Assembly (NCBI RefSeq): GCF_007655135.1
Contig: NC_045130.1
Span: 30,748,605 to 30,812,604 of the forward strand
DNA length: 64,000 nt
Source of the DNA: Punica granatum
Lineage: Eukaryota > Streptophyta > Magnoliopsida > Myrtales > Lythraceae
Reading direction: 5' to 3'
Position numbers and translations under genes: made by a program. Below, piece after piece: positions 34,479 to 48,216 of the stretch. Each line of letters opens with the position of its first letter. Within the stretch, counting starts at the first letter, position 1. The notes below the pieces were generated by a model that searched no databases, was not told the DNA's origin, and saw only the letters and a list, made by a program, of their open reading frames with translations.

Positions 34479-35504
34479 ATCAACATTTCATTGTAAATTT
34501 GTTATTATAATATAGTTCAAACACATACGCCTTGCTACACGAATTTCTTCCAATAAAAGTTTTTGAAGAAACCTGAGATTGATATAAAAATCCGTCCGCA
34601 TCACATATAGACTTAATTGGCATGAGAAGTTCTACCAATGGGACCCAATGGCTACCCCGATCCCCATCGTCAAGGTACACGTACACGCCTCAACGAAAGC
34701 TACTTCATTATCCGTATTAATTATTCTCTCCATGTCCTATTCCACCATTTTCTTTTATCTGAAATAATTGATAATAACAAGATACTATTACAAGTTATGT
34801 GGACGACGCAACATAAAAAATTAACTATTATTTACGACTTATACGACACTAAGGTCACTTTATCTTTTAATACAAGAAAGATCCTTGAGCTATAAAAAAA
34901 AAACGTGTTACAGAAGAGGAAATAAAGGAATATAAGAAATTTTATTGATGAGAGAATCGTATTTCAAATAGATATCTTAATTTCAGGTTGGGGGAGAATA
35001 TCATGTTTTAGTGAAGTTAATTTTAATTCTCATATATACCTTCTACCGTAAAATATAAAACTAACAAGAGATAACAACGTAAATATGCAATAAGATCTTC
35101 CTCGACGTCCTTTTTATTTTTTTTATTTCATTTGAGGGATAATTTATTTATATTTCCAAGAGTGAACTACTCTCTTTGCCGTGCCAAAAGGGTCGTTTTA
35201 TGTTGCACCTTATCAACAAAAACTAAAGCTTGAAAATACATATGGTCCAAATTTATACAAACATACACAAATACATACATGTAGACATACATATGTATTC
35301 ATTCATATACCTCTATATAAGAAACTGACAAAAAATCTAATCTAACCCTTAGGAGGAACGTTCATGGCGGTTCTTGTTTCTTCCTTTAGGAGGAATTGTT
35401 CGAAATTTCTTTTGGGTAATGGTAAGAAAAAATGCTGCTAAACATTACTACTGCCTTGGAACGATCCAGTTCTGATAATTAAGCTTGCTAGCTAGTCATT
35501 GAGA

Positions 35505-35808
35505 TTAAGGTGATGTTTGATAAATTAAGTGCTTAAAAAAATTAGTTAAGAAAATAAGTGTTTATGAATATGAGAGGATTAATAAGGATGAGGAGATGTG
35601 TTTTGAAGAATTAAAGCCACTAATAAGTGAAAAATGACTTATTTCATAAGTCAAATTTTTTGACGTCATTCATTAATTATTTTTTGACTTAATGATTAAA
35701 TAGTATGGACACATCATCTCTCATCTTTCCCTCATTCTCCCATTCATTTTTTCTTATAACTAACTTTTAAGTACTTATTTGATTAAGTTGAGACACGCAC
35801 ACCTTAAG
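35505..35808. mobile_element. MITE-like element
   Basis: The left end TTAAGGTGATGTTTGATAAA and the right end (reverse complement TTAAGGTGTGCG, then TTAATCAAATAAG) form imperfect terminal inverted repeats. The middle is A/T-rich with no ORF. It is about 300 bp; the target duplication is unclear. Confidence 0.5.
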
Positions 35809-38289
35809 ATTTAATTAAATTTGAGATGGCTTCAATTAGCAAAATAAGAAATGTTCATATGGATAAGACCTAATATACTACACGTACTTAATTTAATTTA
35901 TTATAAAAATATGAGGTATCGGTTTCTTACAAGTTTTATGCAGCTATACAATCTTTCTTTAATATGTAACCAGACAGATAGGATCTTTCGCCAAGAGATA
36001 AATAATCGTAACTAGAGATCCATATGCATTGGGGTCAAAAAGTGTTATTATTTATTATCTAGTTTCCAAGTAATACCAATAAAAATCTCTTGGCCCATCA
36101 CTTTCAAGAGTTCCTATGACCTAACAAACTCAATAGTTTTAAAACCAAATGTCAAATTTTGTAAGCTTTAGTCCACATAAAGAACCCCACGCAGTTGGGA
36201 TCTCCCCAATGTCTTTACTTAATCTAATAATTGAGTCCATAAATCATGACAGGCACTCATTTGTTCTAACATAAGTGAATGAAAACCAATCAATTGATTT
36301 TCATTTTCTTTTAAAACAAAATTATCTGCCTAATTGATGTATTGTGTTCGCCGTGCCATTTACTCATGATGTATCTATGAGTAAATAGATAATATAAATG
36401 GCTTATAAAAAAAATCCTAGAGGTGATTTACCCTATAAGAAACACTAAAAATCAAATAATGTGATAACATATTTCATATGTTTTCATTAACAGATACATT
36501 AACTTGGAGTAGTTCTGGATTGTATTTTGACAAAATAAATGGGATCATGTTCTTCTATTCAAAGTAATTAAGCACAGATAACATCCATCAATATATTCCA
36601 AATATCTATAATAATAATTATTATTAAGAAGAAATATTAACATTTACAGAAGAGAAAATTTGCGGAATTAATTTCAGGTCATAAGAAATTTTCTCTCTTA
36701 TTTAATGCCTAAATTTCCAACTGCTCTCGCTTCACCTATAAACAGAAAATGGTTTAAGTTCGTTTCTTTTAAATGTATCCCCTATCATATATAATAGTAT
36801 TATTTGCATTGAAATAAGGTGAAGAAAACATCGACCAGTAAACGGATGACTTTTGCTATATTCTCAAAACTATTGGAATCCACAAAGCTCTTCTTTTTCG
36901 AAGATGATAATGAAGATTGTAATGACGCATGATTAATGCACCATGATTTTTTTTTTAGTTTTCTTTTGTTTGGGCAATGTTCTTATTATTATAGAAGTTT
37001 AAACATAATAATGAGAGTAGGGCATGTATAATTATATAATGGTTGTCTTTATCTAATCAACATGTAATATTTTTTTAGAAAAAAAGACTTTCTAGATTTC
37101 TAATGATACTTCCTCAATTAAAGCATGGAGACCCTCCAACTACCCACCATCCGTGTGACTGTGGATGCATCATGCATTGCCAAGTGCAACGTTGCGTTGG
37201 TGCCCAACTCCATTACCGTTTTCATCAAAGCCCTATGTGGCAATAATAGGATAGGGATCATCCTTCCGATGTTCAGAAAGAACAACACATAAGATTATAC
37301 ATATGAAAGGCTTAGATCGAATTGAAGTCTAATTTTTGAAAGTTTACATTATGTGGAGCCAAACTTTTTGCAACGAACATGCATATATAATGTATATATA
37401 GCTGAATTATGGTATTTAATTCACCAATTTTGAAATAGAAACCCCATATAATGCTTCCAAATTGTAGAGGCAAAAACGAGATACCGTTTCTAGCTTGGAT
37501 TTGAATTGATCCTCTCCATTCTTAATCAGGGAACATGCAATATGATATGATGATGGTCACCATATTATGATATAATCTGACCATTTTGGTGCAAAAAATT
37601 CTGAATTTTATTATCTTATTTAATACGACATAGCCATTATTCTAGAATAGGAAAATTGTTGCAAACCATAATCCAAAATGTAAAGATGTCACAATGGTTT
37701 CCTCTTTTAAATGGTAAACATATGCAAAATTGAATTGACTCATTAGCTTACAGAGAGTGCATCTCTATACATGGAAATTCTAACATGATATATATATAGG
37801 ATTAAGATGACACATTAGCATTTCGGTTTAAGTATTTAATACTTTTATTATTTGTTATGAACTGCACAAAATACTAAACATTTAAATAGAAGTACTAAAT
37901 ACTTGAACTGAAAATAGAAACAAAAGTCACTCTAACTAATCACAAGTACTAAAAGTATTAAATACTTTAATTGAAATACTAGACACTTAAACTAAATATA
38001 TAAAATGCGTCAATGTAACTCATTGTTATATTAGACACACTCTTCTATATATTGTGGACAAAAATTTAATCTATCAGCTATTATTGACAAAATAAAAAGA
38101 AATTTTCTATCTTTTTTACCGTCGAATTTCAAATTAAGGATAGGAAAATGATCATTAACCGAAATAAAAAGCCTAATGAAATAATTATTTACGAACGAGG
38201 AGAAAAGAGTTTTAAGATAAGAATTTCTTACTTTTATAAAATTGAGTAAAGAAAGACAAAAGAATCTTGTATTCGGGTAAGATGGTCTT

Positions 38290-39196
38290 TCAGATTTTCT
38301 CTCTCTCTCTCCCCTCTGTTCTCTCTCTCATCATCAGCCCCTTTTAACTTTGTCTGTTTCACAACGGAGCAGTTTCAGGTGGCCAAACCCTTCAAAATTC
38401 TCTCTCTCTCTCTCTGCCCCCTTCTCCCTGTGTTTTGTTCTCTGCTTCCATGTGTGAGCCCTTGCCTGGTTGGTTGGGTCTCAGCTTCTGCAACACAAAT
38501 TTGCTGTAAGGCATTAGTTTTGATCACTGTCTTGTTCCAATTCTGTGTTTTGTCTCTGTTTTTTGTCTTCTGGGTACCCTTTCTTTGTCACTTCTGATGT
38601 CAAAGTTTTAACCTTTATTACAGTTAGATCCTGACCTTGAGAAACCAACTGTAAGTTCAGTTCTTGTGCAGTTGTTGTCTTGTTACTTCCATGTCTCTGG
38701 TTACTGCTGCCTTTCAGTTCTTTTGTTTGTGGCTTGGCTCAACTGTGATAGTAATCTTTGAAAAGAAAATGTCTAAGTTGCCCTAAATTCCATAATTGGG
38801 TGGTTGTCCCTGTTCAATAGTGGCTTAAAAGGTCTCATGAGGAATTTGGTGAGGTGGGTTTATGCTAATTCAGGGTGTTTTTGGGAAATTTCGATGAAAT
38901 TGAGCTTGACTTTGCTTCCAAATAATCAACGGATCAATGGGCTCTGTTTCTACTTGGACATGACAGTGGAAGCTGGATTAGGACTTTGCTTCCCATTTTC
39001 TATATGTTTTTTGTTGAAAAGCTAATGCTGCTCGGCAAGATCTGAGTGTTTTGTTAGCTTTTTGTGCTGCCTCTATCATATGTCTATTTTTATGATTCAT
39101 CTTATCCCGCTGATGATGCCAACTTGAGATATATGTTGTAAATTTCAGGCAAGGGGACAAAAGATCTCTTGAAGGGCCATTTCAAAAACCTTAAAC
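38290..39196 (+). promoter_or_regulatory. 5' leader of the SMG7-like gene with probable leader intron
   Basis: CT-rich DNA (38300-38420) is typical of a plant transcription start and 5' untranslated region. A donor-like CAACT|GTAAGTT at 38651 and an acceptor AAATTTCAG ending at 39149 suggest a roughly 500-base intron in the leader. The last untranslated exon would then be 39150-39196, just before the ATG. Some short leader ORFs are spanned by this intron. Confidence 0.55.
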
Positions 39197-42100
39197 ATGG
39201 AAAGTAATTTGAGCACTCCCGGGGAGAAAGAGAAGCAGAGTTTTCTCGTCGAGGTAATGTTCTTTGAGATTATGCAAATGTGCATATCACTGGAGAAAGC
39301 TCTCATTCTCAATCTTTTCATGCTTACGCTTCTGTTGAACTTTCATCCCTTTTAGGTATCTAACATCGAAAAGCAATTATGGGCATTGATCAACTCCAAA
39401 GGTTTATTGCAGCCTGAAGTTCAAAATTTGTACCGCCGAGTCTGTTGTAGTTATGAAATGATCATCCTGAAAACTTCCGATATTGTGAATCTCCAAGAAG
39501 TTGAGTATTCCCTGTGGAAACTCCACTATAAGCATATAGATGAGTTCCGCAGGCTGATAAAGAAAGGTTCCGCTAGAAGTTCTGGTCATGTAGAAGGGCT
39601 GAAGCGGTTCCTCTTGGATGCAACTGAACTTTATAGAAGTCTCTTACTCAAATTACGAAGCCAATCAATTCCCAGAGATTGCATTGAGCAAAAACAGAAT
39701 TCGCAATTCCTGTGCCATCGGTTTCTAATCTGTCTCGGTGATCTTGCGCGATATAGAGAGCTCTTTGAGAAACCCGAGGTTGAAGCCCGCAACTGGTCCA
39801 TTGCAGCAGGACATTACTTGGAAGCATCAAAGACTTGGCCTGACAGTGGGAACCCCCACAATCAGGTATCTCACACTACTTCAATAAATTCTTAGCTCGC
39901 TCTGTCTGCTTGTGGTGAACAGTTCCACTTCTCCTTTCCCTTACAGTTGAGTCCTTTTTTCTTTAAATTTCTCGAGAAAATGGAGATGAGTTCTCATGCT
40001 TTCATTCAGAAACCCATCTCAAGAAGAATAAGCGAGTCTTATTACCTTTTTTTTTTTTTTTGTTCTGTTTACATCTTTCAGGATGAAATGGAGAATTGGG
40101 TCATAAGTTTGGATTTCTAGTAATTTGTGATGTGTGGTTTTATTTGTAGTTGGCGCTACTAGCTACTTACGTTGGCGATGAATTCCTTGCATTGTACCAC
40201 TGTGTAAGAAGTTTGGCGATTAAAGAACCTTTTCCTGATGCCTGGAACAACCTCGTACTCCTGTTAGAGAAGGTAACTTTTAATTTCTTGCTCTTTCTGC
40301 ATCTTCAAGGATCATTCTTATTCTTTGACTCTCATTTGCTCCATAAAACATTCTGCAGAGCATGTCATCTCCTTTATGCTCCGCTTCTTGTGAGGTTTCT
40401 TTTGATTTCCTAAGACCATCAGAAAGAAGCAAATCTGAGCATGATATATCTAAGCACGAGATATCAGCGGAGGAGCGGACTAGCTCTGGGAAAAATAAGT
40501 TATGGCCCCTTATTGTTAGAGTGGCAAGTTTCTTCTACATAAAATCAAGGTAATGCGGCTGATATGTTGATTTGATGCCTTCTACAGTCATTGCTCTATC
40601 ATGCATGGAAAGGCTTAATTCGGAGCAAATATTACAATTGTGAGATTTCTGTCTTTTCAATTTATTACTGATCTGCTCATATTTTTTTCCTGGGGGACAG
40701 CTCGGATGAGTTCCTTAAAACTTTTGGTTCTGCTATCAAAGAGCTTGAGATTCTGATGGAACTAGATGACACAAAATTGGAAGATGCATTGAAGTCCTAT
40801 CAGTTCGCAGATTCAAGAGATGTCGGCCCTACTCGAGCAGTCCAGGTTGTCTGTACCTTCATCTTCATCATCCAAAATCTTTCCGAGAACCCATTTCTCC
40901 GAAATCTGGAAGAAAAGAATGGGACCAACCATCAGGAATTGTTAAGGCAATACGTGATTTCCAGTACATTCATCTTCATGGGTCGTCTCACTGAGCGGTG
41001 CTTGAAGGCTCATCTGGTTGATTTATGCCCTCTTCTACCTTCTGTTCTTGTATTCATGGAGTGGCTCGTGATTGTGCTTGATGATCTGGAGCTGAACGGT
41101 AGTAATGAAGAGGAAAGAGCAGTATCTTATTTCTTCGGGAACATTGTTCTTCTCTTGAACTCATTGAAAGCAGGCAAAGCTGAACTGGGGCCTCAAGATC
41201 ATGCTGCTCTTTGGGAAGACTATGAACTTAGAGGTTTTGCTCCTTTGGCAAAAAGTCACATTTTATTGGATTTCTCGACTTCCTCAGCTCAAAATAACAG
41301 TTATCAATGTGGGAATTCATTTCGTGCACAGCGAATTCTTTTTGCTGCAAGGAGAATTGCGGAGAGATCTAAAATGTGGGTCTTCTACGATAAATCGATC
41401 GGAAAATTCTCTGTTTCATCAAAAGGGGAAGGAAAACCAGTTTCTCTGGACGAAGAGGAAGTGATTCTCTTCAAGCCTCTGGCACGTCACAATTCTGCTC
41501 CACTGTACGATTGTATGAACTCGAAAGAGCACTCTGTTGATGGAGAGGATACTGATGAAGCAATTGTGCATTCCGATGAATGTTTGAGGAGAACCCAAAC
41601 GGCTCGGGTATTCAAGCCATTCAAACAACCTGAGTCAGCCATCTCTGCAGGCCCACCTTCGCTCAGCGCCTGGGTTCTAAATGGAGGAAGCTCGGGAACT
41701 AGTGTGGAGAATCAGTTGTCCCCTATTGAAGAGCTTGCTTCGACGTCATTGGCCAATCTCTCGATCACAACTTCCACACAGGAGAATCCCATTCCGAAGT
41801 CTGTGCATGAAGCAGTGATCACCCATTCTCTTGCTCCTCCTCCTTATTCGGCTCCAATTCCCTCGGCCCCGCTTTTACCTGAAGATGCCACTTGGTTTAC
41901 TGGGACACAGCCGACCTCCCACAATGGGGCACAAGACAGGATCTCTGGTGCATCATACGGAAACCCTGGTGATTTTGTGAATTTGGCCCCTCATTCCCCT
42001 GCAGGTTTCTTGAATTTAGCATACCCAGTAACTCGCGGGTTGAGTTCCTCAGAGTGGCTCAGGAAGTTCCGAGAGATCAACAATCTCCACCCCGGAAACG

Positions 42101-42384
42101 GTTATATGTGGGCTCCAACAAATCCTCTCGGGAATTTCCATGCCCTGGCGGGTCCCGAGTGGGGGAATCAAGTTCCCTTGGGTTCTAACCAATTGGTTTA
42201 CTTGAGCCCGAAGCCACAATCACATCCTGAGCTTTACCAGGGACCTATTCCTTACGGCTGCGGTGGTGTGGTATCCGATCCTGTAAGAGACGATCAGTTA
42301 TCGCTTCTTCAGTACCTTAATGAAAAGGAGTGGAGGCTCCAGCAAGATCCGAGCATGCGAGGTCCCACATTCCTCGGGAATTAA
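39197..42384 (+). CDS. SMG7L: SMG7-like (EST1-family) nonsense-mediated decay factor
   Basis: Five exons: 39197-39253, 39356-39865, 40150-40272, 40359-40549 and 40701-42384, all with GT-AG borders, giving 854 residues. The N-terminal EST1/14-3-3-like TPR region covers about residues 20-300, with CHRFLICLGDLARYREL, WPDSGNPHNQLALLATYVGDE and FPDAWNNLVLLLEK. The EST1 RNA/DNA-binding-like region follows (about 300-500). The tail is low-complexity and Ser/Pro-rich, with GPPSLSAWVLNGG and an SEWLRKF block. In plants SMG7 proteins bind phosphorylated UPF1 through the 14-3-3-like fold and promote decay of aberrant mRNA in cytoplasmic foci; the SMG7L paralogue is less studied. The length fits SMG7L (about 880 residues) better than SMG7. 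The start is the first in-frame ATG after the leader intron. Confidence 0.88.
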
Positions 42385-42423
42385 TTCAGCAAGGTCCCAC
42401 GTTCCTCGGGAATTAATTCAGTA
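42361..42423. repeat. Tandem 32-bp duplication across the SMG7L stop codon
   Basis: GGTCCCACATTCCTCGGGAA and the following bases to 42392 are repeated at 42393-42423 with one mismatch (ACAT versus ACGT). The TAA stop at 42382-42384 lies in the first copy, so the second copy is 3'-untranslated and does not change the protein. Confidence 0.9.
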
Positions 42424-43242
42424 CATCTTTTGAGCATAGGCCTAATTCGAGCTTGACGAATCTCTATGCGTATGTATTTGTATGTAAATGTTCTATAGAG
42501 CTTCTAGTAGGGCAAAATGAAAAGAGAGACAGGGAACAGAGGTAAAAGAAGTGTTAAACTGTATAGAGACGGCTTGGGAAATGTTCTGCAATAAGTCGTT
42601 CGGGAGCACAATTTCTGTGTGGATCCTGACCGTGTTCCTGTTCTTAAAACAGTTACTGACTAGTGAGCAAGAAGATTACATCCCGTACAAGTCCGAGCGG
42701 CCGAATCAAAAGCCCGGTACGTCTATGAGAAATCACCATAAATCATTCACAGGTTGGTATTTTCTCAAGCAATGATGGACATTTGCCTAATGCCACCTGA
42801 ATAAATCGAATATCAAGCCGAAACAGTCATGAACTTCGCGCCTTTTCAGCATCAGTGTTACGGGGCTGTTATATAAAAATATAGCCGGATTCCGAGGGGA
42901 GTTTGCATATCTAAGTCTAGCTGGGGAACCATTCGCCCCAACCGGACGTTTCTTGGAACCAGCGGATTCGAGTGAGTTCATTGTAATTGGGTTCAGGGAA
43001 GTTTGTTCAGGAATTCAAAACCAAAAATCGCTGGGGTTGACATTTGGAAACGAAGAAAAGATTGGGGGCCAAAGTGGGCGAGTATAAAACCTTTGGGGTA
43101 AAATTGGTGACATGTAAAACATTTTAGGGTGTGAAGTGAACCATCGAAGGAAGTTCAGGGGAAAAACTAATAAAACTCGTTTTCAATCAGCTCACACGGG
43201 AACTCCCTCCCTCCTCTGCTCTTCTCTGCTCTGCTCTCTCCA
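42424..43242. other. 3' untranslated region and intergenic spacer
   Basis: This 819-base stretch separates SMG7L from the next gene. It holds the probable SMG7L 3' end and, at 43199-43240, a CT-rich block (CTCCCTCCCTCCTCTGCTCT) that is probably the 5' untranslated region of the next gene. No ORF with support was seen. Confidence 0.5.
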
Positions 43243-44770
43243 ATGGCGGAAAGCCCATCGGCGGCGGCAGAAGACGTATCGTCCGCCAGGGCAGTCCTCC
43301 TCGGAGCTTTAGCTCCGGGGGTGAACGTCCGTACAACTCGCCCACTCTACCGTCGTCTCGTCCCAGTAATTTTCCGCCAAATTAACGAACTTTCTTCGGA
43401 TCTAATTTCAGGGTCCGACATGGAGCACGCTGAAGGCGGCGTTTCTGATGCTGGGTCTGAGCCTGGCGGTCATGCTGGGCTTGGCGTTCTCCTCTAGCGA
43501 CTCTTGGTTGACTCTCCACGTCTCCTTCCTCGTCCTCATTGCTGTAACCCTCTTTCTGCTCCTTAGCTGGTGAGAGCAGCCTCTTTACTGAGTTGAATGT
43601 ACCGAATTCGGCCATTTTAAAGTTCTTTCGTGTTGTTTGAGATTGTCGATTCTCAGCTTATGTTTGCGCTGCATCAAGTCTATGCCTTGTTTTCGAAATC
43701 CTGGAATCTCACTTTTCTTCATGATCAATACTAATCTTATCAGAATAACATGATAGATAGATCCAGTGTGCAACTTAAAATTCATGGCAAGCTGTATCCT
43801 TCATTAATGGAAAATGGCGTATAGTCTAACGGATTTATCAGCATATGTATAGGATGCAGTTTAAGCTTTTCGATTAGTAGATATCTTAAATTTTGTTATG
43901 GGGTTCTTTTTGGTAAAGCTTTTGATTTACCGGGAACTTTTCAGCTGAAATAGATGCTGGATCGTGGATGGTTTGAGAAATGTCTACCATTGTTGCACTA
44001 TCTGAGTCAAAATGGAAACTAGCTATGTAGTTATTGCTTTGCAATGTCTGAACAGAAATTGACTTGCTGCTAAACTGCTATGTCCATGGTACTGGGACAA
44101 TTTTTTCATCCTTTCCGAGGAGAAACAAATCAGAATTAAGGTTTCATAACTCAGCTTGTATGCTTGAGCTGATTTATATGCGCATTCCTGAACCTCCAAA
44201 GATATCCTCGAGCAAATTTCAACGGATCTTTTTCGGTTTCCTGCGTATATACTAATTCTATTGTACGGCTGCGGGTTGGATGGGCTGAGTAAGAACCTTC
44301 GTTCAAAAATTTTATGCATTACTGAAGTGTCCCCTCAGGGTGTCCTTGTTCCCAATATATAGTGGTGATTATGGAAGTGCAAAAGTGCTAATTACTACAA
44401 TCTGATTGTCAACTTCGGCCATATTTTCTATTATAGATCTTGTTAAATGCGTTCGCCATACTTGGAATATTGTATCTTTTGGCAAAGTCTGTCGCGATTG
44501 TTGATGAATTTCTGCCTTTGGATGGCCTCTTTCTGCAAACTGATGCTGTCACTATTAGCTGGTTCTGCATCTTTAGTTCAGCTCCATTTACTGATGTCAT
44601 ATCACTAGAGTCGAATGATTGTATTCTGATATTAATTTTATTCTTCCTGCTGTAACTAAACTATTTTGTGCAGGTATCTTGGGGAAACTGGTTTTGTGTC
44701 GATTGAGCACCAAATGCGAGAATTGGATTTGGTGCCACATGATCATAAAGAGACTCAAAAGAGCAAATAA
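43243..44770 (+). CDS. Pkr1-family ER membrane protein, 3 exons
   Basis: Exons 43243-43320 (GGG|GTGAAC), 43412-43569 (AGCTG|GTGAGA) and 44674-44770 join in phase to 110 residues. The N-terminus is Ser/Ala-rich. The conserved LLGALAPG then leads into two hydrophobic segments (about residues 35-54 and 61-81), the second ending LLLSWYLGETG, with a short charged tail. This two-helix pattern with an [F/A]PG start and a W-[FY]-x-x-E end resembles Pkr1, a small ER protein that in yeast helps assemble the V-ATPase membrane sector. That role in plants is inferred. The second intron is about 1.1 kb. The ATG is the first in the leader. The gene is convergent with the LEC2 gene, with 483 bases between the stop codons. 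Confidence 0.72.
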
Positions 44771-45253
44771 TATCATTACCATGTGTCCATGGGCGAATGC
44801 ATTGTAAAATTCGGGCAAGATTGTAACCGAGAAAAACTGAAGTTTTTCTTTAGGAGAGAAGAACATGTGATCATAACACAGAAGCAGGACGAGCAGAACA
44901 AGGATTCCAGGAGATTAGTTTCTGTAGCAATCATTCAAAATCTTTTGTACGGTTGAGATATGTTATTCAAAATCATGAAGTTTTTTTTTCCTCTCTATCT
45001 GGGCAGTAGGCAGCTGCAACTCCTCGGGTATAAGATCTGTTATTTATGAACTCTTCTCGTCATCGGACAAAAGGCATTAACATGTTTAAGATGCTTCACC
45101 ACGTTAAAAATTGAAATGCTGTTCTTTCTTTGCACATATATTGGAGTTTTGATGATATGAGTTATTTTCCTATAGACCCTTTTAGCAGAAAAAAGTACTA
45201 GTCTTGATTATATAACACAGCAGCTCAAAGAAGCTGCAGAATGTCCCATCTGA

Positions 45254-48185
45254 TCATTGTTGATTTTCGCCACGGGCGCCCGACCATTGATCAAGAAAGG
45301 GGAATGTGCATGGGTTAATTCCATTGAGAGAGTCAAAGCTGCTGTAGAAATCATTGGAGTGGATCCCTGTATTGTTATCTGATCTTTGGTTGTTATTGTC
45401 CTGCTTGGTGAAGCAGTTGAACGCGGCCTGAGGCTCATTGGCAGGGGCCATGTATTGAGATGATGGAGGAGGAAAATCCATGAGGTGGAGAGTGACTTCT
45501 TGCTGCTCCCTGTGCCCGAGCTGCTCTATGAGAAGGGCTAGGGCTGCATCTTCCTCTTCATGTGATGGGGAAGTGGTGGGCGCAATTTGGAAGCTGCTGT
45601 AATGGCGGTTAGGGTTTTGGTGAGGTTTCTGCAGGAGCTCCTGTAATGGCTTTTCGGCCTTCTTGATGGAGAAGTACTGCATGACAGGAGAGATGTGAAA
45701 GGACAAAGTTCATGTAAAATAAGGATAATAATTAGCCTCAAAAGAGTATGAAAATGCGGTATAGAGTATAATATTTATGAGCAAAGTATGTTCGATTTAC
45801 GAACGTTGCATTCTTTATATCACGATTCACGTGTAACTCTTGAAAGAAATAGGTCATTGCATGTAGTGCAACTAAGAACTGTACTTGTATGTATACATCG
45901 TTTTCGTAAGATAAGCAACTTATCCAATTTGTTAAACCAGGCAAATAGTATGGACGATATGATCTAAACAACTTGAGTTTTGTCTGCCTTAATATAAAAC
46001 ACTTGCTTTATTTACAACGGAAACGTATATTTAAAACTTAATATAATGACAAACCACTCACCAAAAAAAAAAACAAAAAACAATGAAAAAACAAAAACTT
46101 TGGTCGTGCATATTTCTAATAATTCTATATCTTGTGGGCCTTTTGATAACATTGCAAAATTTGTACAGCAGAAAATTAAGATAGTATACGAAATTTATAT
46201 GATCGTTCAGTCAATATCTCAAGTTTGAATCCTATGATGAGGCGGTGGGAAGCAAGTCCTTGGACGTACTGGGGTGAGTTATAGGTGCTAAATGGCATGC
46301 TTAGACCACTTTAAGATGGATTAGACCCAGTATAATATTAAAATAACCTAACCCCGTTACAAGAAAACCGGGACAGAGAAAAAGGAAATATCTCCTCAAT
46401 TGATATAATACATGTGTAAATTTGAGAACCGAGATTGGAATAGTTGAAATATTTATTCGTAACGCGACAATTTAACCTTTTTTTTTCCATCCAGAGATTA
46501 AATAATATCAATAGATATACTACGCGTGTTATGATTTTATTCGTTAAATGCTGTGAACATAAACCGCCAAACTATCAATACATGAAGACAGAGGACAGAA
46601 AGGAGGAAATTTCACCTCAATTCGAAATTCATTTATAAACTTAAGAACTGGGATGGAAATATAATTATTCGCAACTCTTTTCCATCTAGAGATTAAATAA
46701 TATCAATAGATATACGATGCGTTATGATTCTATCTGTTAAACGCTTGAACATAAGCTGTCAATTATCAATAACCCGAGAAACCCTCGACGTGTGCCCTTT
46801 GGCTATAGATTGCAAGGGAATAAAAATTCTTTTTATCAAACTGATCCATTAAATTCACTTTACAAGAACGTGAGAAACCCTCGATGCATGCACTTTCGCT
46901 ATAGAGCACAAGAGAATTCAAGTTCAATTATTAAACTAACGCGTTAAACTTACTTTACATTTAGATGCGCGGTAATACACATGGCATTTTTTTTCCTTCT
47001 TCTTTTTAATGCAATACTATGTCATTTTCTTCTAGATTGTCTCTTCAATTTTAATGGCTTAAACGGGAAAAGATCGTTCTTCTATGGATTCTTTTCCCTT
47101 CTTATTAGGAATGGGATTTTTCTTAATTGAGAAGAGCTAGCTCTTTTGAGAGGATAGAAGACTCGTGAATGGCACGTGCTCCAGTCCTAGCTGTAAAAGC
47201 ACTTTTTTAGTGCCACGTCACATTTTTTGCATAAAAAGTAAAAAAAAAGGTTTATTTTTTCTTTTATTTCCCATTATTATTAGGTAAGACCTTCTTCATA
47301 TCTCTTATCTTTATTCATTCACTACCGAAGTATCTCATGATGTCAGCATCGCAAAAAAAAGTCAAGAAGTATTTTTTTGTCATTTAGCTTAACAGATTTT
47401 CCCTGATTACTCTTCATTATCCCCAATTGTCACTATGCATAAAAAAAGAAATAGTAAATTAAAATATTACAAACAAGTAAAATTAAGTTAGTCAAAGGAA
47501 ATAATGTGGTATTAATTATAATTTATGAGAATAGAAGGGAAAAAGTTAACTCACAAAGTTGTGGCTCTTGTCCTCGTAGAGTATGACAGTGTCTCCTATT
47601 TCCAATTCATTTTTCTTCACAAAGTCTCCTATAAAATAAAAAAGACACGATTGCATTTGTCATATAATAGATTCAATATATACATATTTTTACATCATTT
47701 CTAATCTTCTAAATTAACACCACAGTTGGGCGATTGATAAACAAGAATCATATTATAAACAAAAAAAAAAGAATCATACGTATATTTTGAATTTCTACAT
47801 AATTACCGAGGGATACTATACTTAAGACTCCACTCTCGTCAAATGCGGTTTCTCTTATTAGCAAGGGCAGACCCTTATGGGATCGCGGATGATCCTAATA
47901 TACCGTACCTCTTAAATACAATAAAATTTTCCTAATGTATTACGCAATTATTGTATTTTTTATGCGATAATTCTTTTTTTTTTGAGTAATGTCGAAAATA
48001 TACCTGTGTTCTCTAGCACATACATCCTGCTCTTGTTGTTTGACCAAAACCTGCTTTTTCCAATGAGAGACATAGAAGAGCTTTACATTATTAGGTCAAA
48101 CAAAATAACGATATCATATTGGTTCGGTTCATTTTTGGCAAATTCCAAGAGGGGCGTGAAAGCAAAGTCAAAGTTCAGCAACAGA

Positions 48186-48216
<31 letters not shown>

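Larger units (their letters stand above)
21191..38280. other. Gene-poor intergenic region
   Basis: No coding gene could be supported across about 17 kb. From 21.7 to 25.4 kb the DNA has transcript-like features (a GC-richer start at 21712-22000 and exon-like pieces such as 24205-24267 between TTTTAG and GAG|GTAAAA), but no consistent protein. The rest is A/T-rich, with SINEs, possible Helitron ends, a fold-back element and MITE-like copies listed separately. A TATAAAAGGG at about 28452 has no recognisable gene after it. Confidence 0.45.
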
